From NCBI GenBank assembly GCA_024401095.1, contig JAKSLR010000020.1, positions 1-57,783 of the forward strand: a stretch of 57,783 bases of DNA. The letters run 5' to 3'. Positions 17,162 to 26,646 of this stretch are shown here, one piece after another. The translations under genes and the position numbers were made by a program. Numbering within the stretch: the first letter of the stretch is position 1; every line of letters begins with the position of its first letter. The notes below the pieces were generated by a model. The model was not told the origin of the DNA. It did not search any database and saw nothing but the letters and a program-made list of their open reading frames with translations. This DNA comes from Bacteroidaceae bacterium. Lineage in GTDB: Bacteria; Bacteroidota; Bacteroidia; Bacteroidales; Bacteroidaceae.

Positions 17162-18112
17162 ATGAAAATTGTAATTTTAGACGCGTATACCGCAAACCCT
17201 GGAGATCTATCTTGGAGTGCACTTGAAGCTTTAGGGGATCTAACCATCTATGATAGAACAGCACCTGCTGAAGTTGTAGAACGTGCTACCGGAGCTGATG
17301 CCATCCTGACAAATAAAGTCATCATTGGCAAAAATGAAATGGAAGCTCTCCCTTCTTTGAAATACATTGGTGTTCTTGCAACAGGATATAACGTTGTTGA
17401 TATACCAGAAGCACACAAGCGTGGCATCACAGTAACAAACATTCCTGCCTATAGCACTATGTCTGTGGCTCAAATGGCATTTGCACACATCTTGAACATT
17501 CATAACCAAGTTGCTATGCATAGCCAGGCTGTAAAAGCAGGCGCATGGAGCGATGCTACAGACTTTAGTTTCCAGCTTACTACCCAGCAAGAAATTGCCA
17601 CCATGACCATCGGTCTGGTAGGCCTTGGAAACACAGGTATGGCAACAGCAAAGATTGCGTTGGCCTTCGGTATGAATGTTCAGGCATTCACATCCAAACC
17701 ACAAGAAGCTCTTCCTGCAGGAATCAAGAAGGTAACCATGGATGAACTCTTCCAAACCAGTGATATTGTATCTCTTCACTGTCCACTTACAGAAAGCACA
17801 AAAGAGTTGGTCAACAAGGATCGTCTTGCACAAATGAAGAATACAGCCATCCTTATTAATACTGGTAGAGGTCCTTTACTAAATGAGCAGGATGTTGCAG
17901 ATGCATTGAACAACAATGTCATTGCTGCAGCAGGTATTGATGTTCTAAGTAAGGAGCAGCCACTTCCTGACTGTCCACTACTTAGTGCAAAGAACTGTTA
18001 CATTACTCCACACATTGCATGGGCAACCCTTCAGGCACGTGTTCGCCTCATCCAGATTGCTTCTGACAATATGAAGTCTTTCATTGAAGGCAAACCTGTC
18101 AATGTAATCTAA
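17162..18112 (+). CDS. D-2-hydroxyacid dehydrogenase
   Basis: A 316-residue NAD-dependent dehydrogenase of the glycerate/lactate family. The Rossmann motif GLVGLGNTGMATAKIA is near residue 150; LHCPLTESTKELVNKD precedes the catalytic Arg in INTGRGPLLNEQDV (about 235), Glu follows in the SKEQPLP stretch and His is in TPHIAWAT (about 282). It resembles hydroxypyruvate/glycerate dehydrogenases (HprA) most, but substrate cannot be set. It is third in the ATP-grasp operon, 29 nt after the esterase. Confidence 0.88.
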   Translation: MKIVILDAYTANPGDLSWSALEALGDLTIYDRTAPAEVVERATGADAILTNKVIIGKNEMEALPSLKYIGVLATGYNVVDIPEAHKRGITVTNIPAYSTMSVAQMAFAHILNIHNQVAMHSQAVKAGAWSDATDFSFQLTTQQEIATMTIGLVGLGNTGMATAKIALAFGMNVQAFTSKPQEALPAGIKKVTMDELFQTSDIVSLHCPLTESTKELVNKDRLAQMKNTAILINTGRGPLLNEQDVADALNNNVIAAAGIDVLSKEQPLPDCPLLSAKNCYITPHIAWATLQARVRLIQIASDNMKSFIEGKPVNVI

Positions 18113-18134
18113 ACTCACTCTAAATATAAAGGAA

Positions 18135-18497
18135 ATGAAAAAATTGTTATTTATTCTATTTGCTGCAGCTATGACTCTCACTAGCTGCACAAGCCCTAGG
18201 TACACGGCAGTCAACAATCTGCGTAACCTTTCGGATGATCTTGCTCACAACTACTCTTATTACGATGCTCAAGATTGGGCAAAGGCAAAAGCAAAATATG
18301 AAAGAATCAATGACAAGATTGGACAGTATCGTTATACTCCTGAAGAAAGAGCAGAGATAGGTGAACTTCAAGGAACCTGCATGGGCTATTTTGCCAAAGG
18401 AGCCGTTGAAGGCGTTGTCGACAGAGTAACAGGCGTTATTAACCAAGCTACAGGCATCGTAAAAGGTGTAAAAGATGCCTTCAACAAGAAGAATTAA
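18135..18497 (+). CDS. Small lipoprotein, DUF6565-like
   Basis: A 120-residue lipoprotein: signal peptide with lipobox LTSC at about 15-18. The mature part has YYDAQDWAKAKAKYERI and YRYTPEERAEIGELQGTC, a pattern I associate with a Bacteroidales lipoprotein family (DUF6565-like), then an amphipathic VVDRVTGVINQATGIVKGV tail. Function unknown; membrane-anchored in the periplasm or outer membrane. It sits 22 nt after the dehydrogenase and before a terminator, so it is probably co-transcribed, but it may be a passenger rather than part of the pathway. Confidence 0.65.
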   Translation: MKKLLFILFAAAMTLTSCTSPRYTAVNNLRNLSDDLAHNYSYYDAQDWAKAKAKYERINDKIGQYRYTPEERAEIGELQGTCMGYFAKGAVEGVVDRVTGVINQATGIVKGVKDAFNKKN

Positions 18498-18518
18498 GAA
18501 AAGAAACACACAAATCTT

Positions 18519-18566
18519 AGCCCTATCAGTAATCAATAACACAAAACTGATGGGGCTTTTCTTTTT
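18519..18566 (+). terminator. Terminator of the ATP-grasp operon
   Basis: A 12-bp stem AGCCCTATCAGT with ACTGATGGGGCT (one T-G wobble), 15-nt loop, then TTTCTTTTTT. Confidence 0.85.
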
Positions 18567-18609
18567 TATAAATAAGGTGAAGAATACAGCTGTTTGTTAA
18601 CAAATATTA

Positions 18610-18644
18610 AAATATAGTACTATGCAATGCAAGGTACTATATTT
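18610..18644. promoter_or_regulatory. Probable PadR operator: 11-bp perfect inverted repeat
   Basis: AAATATAGTAC (18610-18620) and GTACTATATTT (18634-18644) are exact reverse complements, separated by 13 nt (total dyad 35 bp). The spacer itself holds TGCAATGCA. The repeat ends 5 bp before the -7 element of the padR promoter and so overlaps the -33 region; binding there would block RNA polymerase. PadR repressors commonly bind such long dyads in front of their own gene, so autoregulation is inferred. Confidence 0.7.
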
Positions 18645-18649
18645 CTTGT

Positions 18650-18657
18650 TATATTTG
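18650..18657 (+). promoter_or_regulatory. Promoter -7 element TATATTTG
   Basis: TAnnTTTG consensus about 43 nt upstream of the padR ATG at 18700, immediately downstream of the inverted repeat. Confidence 0.7.
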
Positions 18658-18699
18658 CATTGTGAAAAGGAGAAAAGTGGGTATTCAGAAACGAAAAGT

Positions 18700-19035
18700 A
18701 TGAATATAGAAAATGCAAAATCACAGATGCGCAAGGGAATGCTAGAGTATAGCATTATGCTAATCTTACACAGACAAGCATCCTACGCAACCGACATCAT
18801 TCAGCAGTTGAAAGACGCTGAACTGATAGTGGTGGAAGGAACATTATACCCACTACTTACCCGTCTTAAAAACGACGGTCTCCTTTCTTATGAATGGAAA
18901 GAATCAACTCAAGGGCCACCACGTAAATATTACGCATTGACCGAAGAGGGAGCAAATTTTCTGGGAGAATTGGATGTAGCCTGGGACGAAATAGCCCATA
19001 CTGTAGGCGTCTTGCGTCTTCCAAGAATAGAATAA
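18700..19035 (+). CDS. PadR family transcriptional regulator
   Basis: A 111-residue winged-helix repressor: KGMLEYSIMLILHRQASYAT, the recognition region VVEGTLYPLLTRLKNDGLL and the wing GPPRKYYALTEEG match PadR/LmrR-type proteins, with the C-terminal dimerisation helix WDEIAHTVGVL. The frame is open from 18622, but the promoter at 18650 makes the ATG at 18700 the first usable start. It precedes a PspC-domain protein and a MacB-type efflux system, a common Bacteroidales arrangement; it probably responds to membrane-active compounds. Confidence 0.92.
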   Translation: MNIENAKSQMRKGMLEYSIMLILHRQASYATDIIQQLKDAELIVVEGTLYPLLTRLKNDGLLSYEWKESTQGPPRKYYALTEEGANFLGELDVAWDEIAHTVGVLRLPRIE

Positions 19036-19061
19036 GAAAAACAAATTCCAAACTATAGTAA

Positions 19062-19118
19062 TTCACAATTATACCACACTTTTTCTTTCTCACACAGATT
19101 CCTATTATTAATTGTGAA
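19062..19118 (+). promoter_or_regulatory. Inverted repeat in the padR-PspC spacer
   Basis: TTCACAATTA (19062-19071) and TAATTGTGAA (19109-19118) are exact reverse complements 37 nt apart, the second ending 12 nt before the next ATG. It may fold in the mRNA and affect translation of the PspC-domain gene, or be a second protein site. CTATAGTA just upstream (19053-19060) resembles a padR operator half-site. No T run follows, so it is not a terminator. Confidence 0.4.
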
Positions 19119-19130
19119 AAACAAACGAAA

Positions 19131-20873
19131 ATGAAAAAAAATATAACAATCAATCTGTTTGGCACACTTTACGCCATAGATGATGATGCATATCAGCTTC
19201 TGGAACGTTATATGGACGGTATGAAAAGTTATTTTTGCCGTCAAGAAGGTGGAGATGAAATCGTAGATGATATAGAACATCGTATTGCAGAATTGTTCTG
19301 GGAGTTGAAAGAACAAGGCTGTGAGGCTATCAATATAGAAAATGTGAAAGACATCATCCAAAAGATTGGTAATCCTGAGCAGATGTCTTCAGAATCAGAG
19401 TCCGACCAAACTAATTCTAGTAATGAGAAAACCACACAATTCTTCGATGAGCAAGAAGAAACGACAGGAAGTCTTTTTGACAAATGGCTAAAAAGCCTAA
19501 AAGGACGACGTATGTTCAGAAATACCAACGATAAGATGTTAGGTGGTGTACTCTCAGGCTTGACAAAATTCTTTGGCGGTTCTGATCCACTACCAGCACG
19601 ACTCATTTTTGTCCTGTTGGTCATCTTTACAAACTCTCGTATGTTCCCATTTTTCTGGTGCTGGGTAATCACTTATTTGATTTTATGGATAATCATGCCA
19701 GAAGCTCATACACCAGAAGACAGGTTAAGAATGGAAGGACACAAGGTAACTCCTGAAAACTTGCAGGCACAGATTCTGCAAGAAGAAACAGAAAAACAAA
19801 ATTCCGCTGCAGTTCCAAAGCAAAGTACAGCCAGCGGATGTTTAGGTACCATCCTAAAATTCTGTATTTTCTGTTTCCTCGGCTTTTGGGGTATTATTTT
19901 ATGTATAATCCTTTTTGCGCTCATCATGGCAGCTGTAGGAGTTATCGGTGCATTAGTAGGTGCAGGAACACTTGAGGTATATGGTTGGGGAGCAGGAGTC
20001 ATTCAGTTCGTTCAAGATAATTCTTGGTGGGCTAGTATCGGCTTAGTATGTGGCCTGATTGTGGTTGTTATTCCTATCTATGCCATTTTACGTAAAATAT
20101 TTAGTTCCAACGGCATGTCTAGTCGCCAAATCATTACCCTGCTCATCATTTGGATCATTTCTACGGGAGTAGGTTGTGGAGCATGGGTTAGCATGTTAGC
20201 AAACTGGGAAAGAAATTCCGATAAATATGCAGCATTGAACAAGGATCTCAGCGGTCCAGAGATTTCACAGCCATATGACTTTAAGAATTTCAATCAATTG
20301 GAGGTTTCACGTTCTGTTGATGTCTATTATACACAAGCTGACAGTTTTGATGTCTATATCGAAGGTCCAAGCAATTTGATAGAGAAGTACGATATTCAGA
20401 AGAATGGAAATACGCTTTCTGTAAAACAAGGAACACATAACATCAGAGGAAACCGCAAATTAAGACTTTTCATCACAGCTCCAGAATTAATCAATGTGGA
20501 AGCCAGTGGAGTTTGCGAATTTCATGCAGATAGCCTCAAAATGCAGAAAATGGAGCTTGACTTTTCAGGTGCAAGCAAGTTTGACATCAGACATCTGGCT
20601 GCAGAAACTGTAAAAATAGAATGTAGCGGTGCAAGCCATGGTGAAATGAATATGACCGGCAATAAGATTACTGCCGATAATTCTGGTGCCAGCAAATTAG
20701 ATCTGGAAGTTGATTGTAATATCTTAAACATTGACAACTCTGGAGCAAGTAAGGCTAACATCAGTGGAAAAGCAAAGCGTAAGCACATTGACACTTCAGG
20801 AAGTGCTAAAACGTATACAGTTAACCTAGAAGTTGATGGAGAGGAATCTTCTGACGAGCAAGAACAACAATAA
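19131..20873 (+). CDS. PspC-domain membrane protein with C-terminal GIN (DUF2807) domain
   Basis: A 580-residue envelope protein. Residues 1-85 form an acidic N-terminal region typical of Bacteroidota PspC proteins; about 125-190 is a PspC domain (DKMLGGVLSGLTKFFG then two hydrophobic stretches ending LILWIIMPEA). Three or more helices follow (about 235-350), then a GIN/DUF2807 beta-solenoid (FKNFNQLEVSRSVDVYYTQ onward) with repeated SGASK motifs near 485, 500, 520 and 535. PspC domains sense membrane stress, and GIN domains are usually periplasmic. Its place between padR and an ABC exporter suggests an envelope-stress role. Function of the fusion is not established. Confidence 0.82.
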   Translation: MKKNITINLFGTLYAIDDDAYQLLERYMDGMKSYFCRQEGGDEIVDDIEHRIAELFWELKEQGCEAINIENVKDIIQKIGNPEQMSSESESDQTNSSNEKTTQFFDEQEETTGSLFDKWLKSLKGRRMFRNTNDKMLGGVLSGLTKFFGGSDPLPARLIFVLLVIFTNSRMFPFFWCWVITYLILWIIMPEAHTPEDRLRMEGHKVTPENLQAQILQEETEKQNSAAVPKQSTASGCLGTILKFCIFCFLGFWGIILCIILFALIMAAVGVIGALVGAGTLEVYGWGAGVIQFVQDNSWWASIGLVCGLIVVVIPIYAILRKIFSSNGMSSRQIITLLIIWIISTGVGCGAWVSMLANWERNSDKYAALNKDLSGPEISQPYDFKNFNQLEVSRSVDVYYTQADSFDVYIEGPSNLIEKYDIQKNGNTLSVKQGTHNIRGNRKLRLFITAPELINVEASGVCEFHADSLKMQKMELDFSGASKFDIRHLAAETVKIECSGASHGEMNMTGNKITADNSGASKLDLEVDCNILNIDNSGASKANISGKAKRKHIDTSGSAKTYTVNLEVDGEESSDEQEQQ

Positions 20874-20905
20874 TAAAACACGAAAGAACACTTTGTAAGA
20901 GAACT

Positions 20906-21592
20906 ATGATCCATTTAAGAAACATTCACAAGACCTACAACAATGGAGCAGCTCTCCATGTGCTCAAGGGCATTGACCTAGACATTGCACCAGGAGAGTT
21001 TGTTGCCATTATGGGCGCATCCGGATCCGGAAAATCCACATTGTTGAATATCTTGGGAATCCTAGACAATTATGACGAGGGAGAATACACACTAGACGGT
21101 ACACTCATTAAGGACTTGAGTGAAAATAAGGGAGCTTATTATAGGAATCGTCTCATCGGATTTGTGTTCCAGAGCTTCAACCTTATTTCCTTCAAGGATG
21201 CTCAAGAGAATGTGGCTCTACCGCTATTTTACCAAGGAATAGGACGTAAGAAGCGCAACCAACTGGCACTAGAGTATCTGGACAAGGTGGGTTTGAAAGA
21301 CTGGGCACACCACTACCCAAACGAGATGAGTGGTGGCCAGAAACAGCGTGTGGCTATAGCACGTGCCTTGATTACCCAGCCTAGTATCATCCTGGCCGAT
21401 GAGCCTACTGGAGCCTTGGACAGCAAGACAACTATAGAAGTGATGGAACTGCTCCGTGAGCTTCACCGTCAAGGAATGACCATCGTCATGGTAACACACG
21501 AGAACGATGTTGCACACTGTGCCGAGAAGATTGTTCACATCAAAGATGGACAGATAGAAAATATAGAACTAGTAAACGACACAAACAAGTAA
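20906..21592 (+). CDS. MacB-type ABC transporter ATP-binding protein
   Basis: A 228-residue ABC ATPase of the LolD/MacB class. Walker A is GASGSGKST (about 39-47), the signature is MSGGQKQRVAIARAL (about 140) and Walker B is IILADEPTGALDS (about 160), with the downstream His in MVTHE. It energises the two FtsX-like permeases encoded next, with 6 nt between it and the first. Confidence 0.92.
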   Translation: MIHLRNIHKTYNNGAALHVLKGIDLDIAPGEFVAIMGASGSGKSTLLNILGILDNYDEGEYTLDGTLIKDLSENKGAYYRNRLIGFVFQSFNLISFKDAQENVALPLFYQGIGRKKRNQLALEYLDKVGLKDWAHHYPNEMSGGQKQRVAIARALITQPSIILADEPTGALDSKTTIEVMELLRELHRQGMTIVMVTHENDVAHCAEKIVHIKDGQIENIELVNDTNK

Positions 21593-21598
21593 ACAAAT

Positions 21599-22864
21599 AT
21601 GTTCCTAGACTTATTATTTGAGGTAAGGGACGCCATAAAACGAAACAAGCTCAGATCAGCTGCTACAGGCTTTGCAGTCACTAGTGGTATCTTCCTGCTC
21701 ATTGTACTGCTTGGCGCCGGAAACGGGCTCATTCACACCCTGGAAAACAACATGGGAGAAATGGCGCTAGATGCAGTAAGCGTATCACCAGGCTGGACTT
21801 CTACCGCATTCGGTGGGTATGAAAGAGGCCGACGAATTGAGCTAGACGATAGCGATGGAGAACTGAGTCTAAGACTGGACCCGGAACACGTACTTAGTTT
21901 CCATCCGGAATATTCAAAAAGTGCTACTATCACAGCCGACAACAACAAGACCCTGAGCACTACACTGAGAGGCGGAACACCTTATCTATTTGAGAGTAAC
22001 AACGACAAGGCTACAGCAGGACGACTACTCAATAAACTGGATCTGGATGAGAAACGGCGCGTAGCCGTAATAGCAGCCCCTCTGGCCGAACGACTGTTTG
22101 GAAAGGATATCGAAGTGGTGTCTCGCTATCTCAAGATAGACGGCAGCATGTACCAGATTGTAGGTGTGCTCTATGTAAAAGACAATACCAGTCAATATGC
22201 AGAGACTGTATTCGTGCCACAGAGTACACTGCGCCTCATCTACAATCTGGGCAACAAAGCCGAAGATCTCACGCTTAAGACCCAGGGGTTGGAACAATCT
22301 GAGAACTTTAATGTCTTTGAAAAACTTCTACGCAAGGCACTGGCACTGAAACACACTTTTGACCCAAACGACTGGCGAGCAGTATATATTTCTGGTGGCG
22401 GAGACCAAGCCGAAACCATGGACACAGCTTTTGGAGCTATCCGCAAAGCCTTCTGGTTTCTTGGCATCCTCACCTTGCTAAGTGGAGTGACTGGGGTAAG
22501 TAACATTATGTTAATCTCTGTGAGAGAACGCACTCATGAGTTCGGTATCCGTAAAGCATTAGGTGCCCGTCCTTGGCACATCATCTTGATGGTCATCCTA
22601 GAAAGTATAAGCATAACCACCATTTTCGGTTATCTGGGCATGGTTGCAGGAATTGCCTTCTGCGAGTACATGAATGCAGCTGTAGGTAATTCAACGTTAG
22701 ACATCGGTGAGGTACAGATGGAGTATTTCCAGGATCCTACCGTAGGCTTGGACATCTGCATTGAGGCAACTTTAGTCATGATCATAGCTGGAGCTGTTGC
22801 CGGATTCATTCCAGCTCGCAAGACTACAAAAATCAAACCAATAGAGGCCCTTCAGGCCAGATAA
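21599..22864 (+). CDS. ABC transporter permease, MacB/FtsX type (first)
   Basis: A 421-residue permease with an N-terminal helix (about 20-45), a large periplasmic MacB_PCD domain, and three C-terminal helices in an FtsX domain (GVSNIMLISVRERTHEFGIR, the usual coupling segment, near 300-320). It pairs with the following permease, presumably as a heterodimer, to export a substrate from the periplasm through the adaptor and TolC. Confidence 0.9.
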   Translation: MFLDLLFEVRDAIKRNKLRSAATGFAVTSGIFLLIVLLGAGNGLIHTLENNMGEMALDAVSVSPGWTSTAFGGYERGRRIELDDSDGELSLRLDPEHVLSFHPEYSKSATITADNNKTLSTTLRGGTPYLFESNNDKATAGRLLNKLDLDEKRRVAVIAAPLAERLFGKDIEVVSRYLKIDGSMYQIVGVLYVKDNTSQYAETVFVPQSTLRLIYNLGNKAEDLTLKTQGLEQSENFNVFEKLLRKALALKHTFDPNDWRAVYISGGGDQAETMDTAFGAIRKAFWFLGILTLLSGVTGVSNIMLISVRERTHEFGIRKALGARPWHIILMVILESISITTIFGYLGMVAGIAFCEYMNAAVGNSTLDIGEVQMEYFQDPTVGLDICIEATLVMIIAGAVAGFIPARKTTKIKPIEALQAR

Positions 22865-22873
22865 GGAGGAAAC
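22863..22873 (+). promoter_or_regulatory. Strong Shine-Dalgarno AAGGAGG before second permease
   Basis: AAGGAGG (22863-22869) overlaps the stop codon of the first permease and lies 4 nt before the ATG at 22874. Canonical Shine-Dalgarno sites are uncommon in Bacteroidota, whose leaders are usually A-rich, so this one stands out. It would help set equal output of the two permeases. Confidence 0.6.
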
Positions 22874-24121
22874 ATGCGTATAGATACAGATCAATGGGGA
22901 GAAATAATGGATTCTCTCACACGCAACAAAGCACGAACATTCCTTACAGCCTTCGGCATTTTTTGGGGTGTATTCATGCTCATGATTCTTATGGGTGGAG
23001 GACAAGGACTGCAACTTGCATTGGGAAAGACATTCGCAGGATTTGCATCCAATTCAGGATTCATAATGGCTGACCAAACCAGTGAGCCTTACGCAGGCTT
23101 CCAAACCGGTCGCCGCTGGAAACTCCAGCTAGACGATATGGAACATATCAAGAATCTGGTACCGGAAATAGACATTATCGCACCACTCACATTTGGTTCC
23201 AACGCTAATGTTACATATCAAGACAAGAAATCAAACCGAGCTTCTATCAAGACCTATACAGAAGACTATGGACAAGTGGAACAGGTACCTATTCTGGAAG
23301 GACGACTGTTAAATGAAGCAGACAATAACCAGCGCCGCAAGGTGTGCATCATCGGCAAGCGTATCAAAGCAGATCTCTTCCCCGACAGCATCTCACCAGT
23401 AGGAAAATTCATAAAGGTAGACGGCGTACAATATCAAGTAGTTGGAGTGAACAACAAGGACCGCGGTGGTCTAAGCATCGGTGGACAAGCCGACCGCACC
23501 ATCTACCTGCCTTACCGTACACTAATCACCATCTACAATCGTCACAGCGATGTAGACCTCATGACCTATACTGTAAAGGAAGGTTATACCGTGAGTCAAG
23601 TCCAAGATAAAGTAGCCGATGTTTTGAAACGCATACACAAGATTCATCCAGACGATACAAAAGCTGTACAGAAGATTAATGCAGAAGCTATATTCCAGAT
23701 GATTGACTCCCTATTCAAGGGCATCAGCATTCTGGTCTGGATGATTGGCCTGGGCACGCTTATCGCTGGTGCCATAGGAGTGAGTAACATCATGATGGTT
23801 ACCGTGCGAGAACGCACCAGTGAGATTGGTATCCGCAGAGCCATAGGCGCCACACCTACCGATATCTTGGTGCAAACCATGAGCGAAAGCTTAGTGCTCA
23901 CGCTGGCAGCCGGACTCACGGGCATATGCTGTGCGGTAGGTGTACTGGCCATACTAGAAAATAATGCCGGATATCCGTTCACCGATACAAATTTTCAAGT
24001 ACCGTTCTGGACAGCTATGGGAGCCGCCTTCCTGCTCAGTATACTGGGTGTTCTGGCAGGTACTGGCCCTACCCTGCGTGCCATGAGCATCAAACCTGTA
24101 GATGCCATGCGCGAAGAATAA
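22874..24121 (+). CDS. ABC transporter permease, MacB/FtsX type (second)
   Basis: A 415-residue paralogue of the previous permease: N-terminal helix at about 20-40, MacB_PCD periplasmic domain, and C-terminal FtsX domain with GVSNIMMVTVRERTSEIGIR. It ends with IKPVDAMREE, as many MacB permeases do. It starts 9 nt after its neighbour with a strong ribosome-binding site. Confidence 0.9.
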   Translation: MRIDTDQWGEIMDSLTRNKARTFLTAFGIFWGVFMLMILMGGGQGLQLALGKTFAGFASNSGFIMADQTSEPYAGFQTGRRWKLQLDDMEHIKNLVPEIDIIAPLTFGSNANVTYQDKKSNRASIKTYTEDYGQVEQVPILEGRLLNEADNNQRRKVCIIGKRIKADLFPDSISPVGKFIKVDGVQYQVVGVNNKDRGGLSIGGQADRTIYLPYRTLITIYNRHSDVDLMTYTVKEGYTVSQVQDKVADVLKRIHKIHPDDTKAVQKINAEAIFQMIDSLFKGISILVWMIGLGTLIAGAIGVSNIMMVTVRERTSEIGIRRAIGATPTDILVQTMSESLVLTLAAGLTGICCAVGVLAILENNAGYPFTDTNFQVPFWTAMGAAFLLSILGVLAGTGPTLRAMSIKPVDAMREE

Positions 24122-24161
24122 TATCCTTCTATTTCTAACGATAATAATAACTAAACACAAT

Positions 24162-25262
24162 ATGAACAAGTTCACAAAGATTGCAGTTGGAACTGCTGTA
24201 TCAGCCGTATTCATCGGAACTTTCTGGTTTTTATATCAGAAGTCACAGCCAGAGATCATAATCTATGAAACTCATCAGCCAAAGGTGATGGACCTGGAAA
24301 AAACAACCTTGATAACGGGTAAGATCGAACCAAGAGACGAGATTAATATCAAACCTCAGATTTCTGGTATCATTGCCGAGCTCTATAAGGAGCCAGGTCA
24401 GATGGTAAAGAAAGACGAGGTAATTGCCAAAGTGAAAGTCATTCCCGACATGGGAAGCCTGAGTTCTGCAGAAAGCCGCATAGAACTGGCACAGATTAAC
24501 CTGAACCAAACGCAGACTGATTTCGATCGTATCAAGAACCTTTACGAGCAAAAGCTGGTAAGTACAGAAGATTATGAAAAGAGTAAAGTTGCACTGGATC
24601 AGGCCAAAGCAGAAATGAAAGTAGCTAAAGACCAGTTGAACATTGTTCGCGAGGGTATTTCATTGAGTAATGCTAAGATGAGTACTACACTGATCCGTTC
24701 TACTATTGACGGCTTGATACTTGACATTCCTGTCAAAGTAGGAAATTCTGTAATCTTGAGTAACTCATTTAACGATGGTACAACCATTGCTACAGTGGCC
24801 GACATGACCAAACTCATCTTCCGTGGAAACATTGATGAAACAGAAGTAGGACGCGTGAAGGAAGGAATGCCCGTAGAGATTTCCATCGGTGCGCTAGAAG
24901 AAGTAACACTCAATGCCACACTGGAATACATCTCGCCTAAGGCTACCGAACAGAATGGAGCCAACCAGTTTGAAATCAAGGCTGCCATTGCCCTGCCCGA
25001 TGATATCACCATACGCTCTGGCTACAGTGCAAATGCAAAGTTGGTGCTGCAGAAAATGAATAAAGTGCTCACCGTACCTGAGGCAGCCATTGAGTTTAAA
25101 GGCGACAGTGCTTTTGTCTATGTACTAACCGACAGTGTGCCTACCCAAGTCTTCAGCAAACAGGCAGTAAAGACCGGTTTGAGCGATGGTTTGAACATCG
25201 AAATAAAGAGCGGACTCAAGGGGAAGGAAACCGTTCGTGGCATTGAGAAAAAAGAAGAATAA
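24162..25262 (+). CDS. Periplasmic adaptor (HlyD/MacA family)
   Basis: A 366-residue membrane-fusion protein: one N-terminal helix (VGTAVSAVFIGTFWFLY), lipoyl-like halves (ISGIIAELYKEPGQMVKKDE and STIDGLILDIPVKVGNSV) flanking an alpha-hairpin (about 90-160), then beta-barrel and membrane-proximal domains. It links the ABC permeases to the TolC channel. The frame is open from 24102, overlapping the permease, but the ATG at 24162 begins the natural membrane segment (MNKFTKIAVG). Confidence 0.9.
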   Translation: MNKFTKIAVGTAVSAVFIGTFWFLYQKSQPEIIIYETHQPKVMDLEKTTLITGKIEPRDEINIKPQISGIIAELYKEPGQMVKKDEVIAKVKVIPDMGSLSSAESRIELAQINLNQTQTDFDRIKNLYEQKLVSTEDYEKSKVALDQAKAEMKVAKDQLNIVREGISLSNAKMSTTLIRSTIDGLILDIPVKVGNSVILSNSFNDGTTIATVADMTKLIFRGNIDETEVGRVKEGMPVEISIGALEEVTLNATLEYISPKATEQNGANQFEIKAAIALPDDITIRSGYSANAKLVLQKMNKVLTVPEAAIEFKGDSAFVYVLTDSVPTQVFSKQAVKTGLSDGLNIEIKSGLKGKETVRGIEKKEE

Positions 25263-25280
25263 AAATCTAATAGTACATTT

Positions 25281-26597
25281 ATGTTAAGAAAATCTCTCAC
25301 TCTCGCATTGGGCCTGGCAGTATTCGGTACTGCCAACGCCCAAAACACGTGGAGCCTGAAACAATGCATTGATTATGCCATAGAGCATAACATCAGCATC
25401 AAACAGCAAGAAAATACGGTAGAAAGTAATCGCATTGCTCTAAATACTAGTCAAAGTAGCCGATTGCCAAGCCTCAGCGCCTCTGCATCACAAAGCATGA
25501 ATTTCGGCCGTGGATTGACAGCCGATAACACATATGCAAACAGAAACACCATGAGCACAGGCTTTGACATGAGCTCAAATATTCCTCTTTATACAGGAGG
25601 TCAGATTAGTCATGATATAAAGATGAAGCAAATAAACCTGCAGGCAGCACTCACCGATCTAGAGAAAGCCAAGGAAGACATCAGTCTGCAGGTTGCCTCT
25701 ACCTATCTTGAAGTTTTATATCAGAAAGAAATGTTAGAAGTCTCCAAACAACAATTAGAACTGGCAAAAGCGCAGGAAGCCCGTCTAAAAGCATTATTTG
25801 AAAACGGGAAGACAGCAGAAAGCAATGTAATAGAAGCTCATGCCACAGTTGCCGGAGACGAATTAGCCGTGACTCAAGGCCAAAACAGTGTCCAGCTTGC
25901 TCTCCTTAACCTTTCACAGCTTTTAGAGCTAGACTCACCTGAAGGATTAGACGTGGAAGAGCCAAAGACTTTAAAACCATTGGACACTCTTCTTCCACTC
26001 CCAGATGAGATCTTTGCAGAAGCTAATGGAATCAAGCCACAGATTCAGGCACAAATTCTTCGTGTAAAAAGCGCAGAAGAAGGCATTAGCCAGGCAAAAG
26101 CAGGAAAGCTTCCAAGTGTCTACCTAAGTGGAGGCTTAGGAACAAACTTTTACCGTACTTCCGGTTTTAAGACCACAGCTTTTACAACTCAGTTAAAAGA
26201 TAACTTCAGCAAATACCTTGGCCTATCTGTTAGCATTCCTATTTTCAACCGTTATGCTACTCGTAACCAGATTAAAAATGCCAAACTTCAGCACACTGCA
26301 CAGCAATTGCAACTAGATCTTACTCGAAAAAATTTGTACAAGGAAATTCAGCAAGCATACTACAATGCAGTAGCTGCTCAAAAACAGTGTGTAAGCAGTG
26401 AAGCTGCACAACATGCCAGTCAAAGTGCTTTTGAACTAACAAGCAAAAAATACGAAAACGGGAAGGCAACAGTTACAGAATTTCAAGAAATGAAGACACG
26501 TCTGCAGAAAGCAGAAGCAGATTATCTACAAGCAAAATACACTTTCTTGTTCCGAACAAAAATACTGGATTTCTATCGTGGTATTACATTTTCGTGA
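25281..26597 (+). CDS. TolC family outer membrane efflux protein
   Basis: A 438-residue outer-membrane channel: signal peptide ending GTANAQ (about residue 21), two repeated OEP domains rich in coiled-coil helices (NTWSLKQCIDYAIEHNISI opening; LGLSVSIPIFNRYATRNQI in the second half), and a final FYRGITF. It completes a MacAB-TolC type tripartite exporter. Last gene of the padR operon. Confidence 0.93.
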   Translation: MLRKSLTLALGLAVFGTANAQNTWSLKQCIDYAIEHNISIKQQENTVESNRIALNTSQSSRLPSLSASASQSMNFGRGLTADNTYANRNTMSTGFDMSSNIPLYTGGQISHDIKMKQINLQAALTDLEKAKEDISLQVASTYLEVLYQKEMLEVSKQQLELAKAQEARLKALFENGKTAESNVIEAHATVAGDELAVTQGQNSVQLALLNLSQLLELDSPEGLDVEEPKTLKPLDTLLPLPDEIFAEANGIKPQIQAQILRVKSAEEGISQAKAGKLPSVYLSGGLGTNFYRTSGFKTTAFTTQLKDNFSKYLGLSVSIPIFNRYATRNQIKNAKLQHTAQQLQLDLTRKNLYKEIQQAYYNAVAAQKQCVSSEAAQHASQSAFELTSKKYENGKATVTEFQEMKTRLQKAEADYLQAKYTFLFRTKILDFYRGITFS

Positions 26598-26646
26598 TGC
26601 AACATGAATAATAGGGATAATCCCCTACAAAATTAGGGATTTTACG

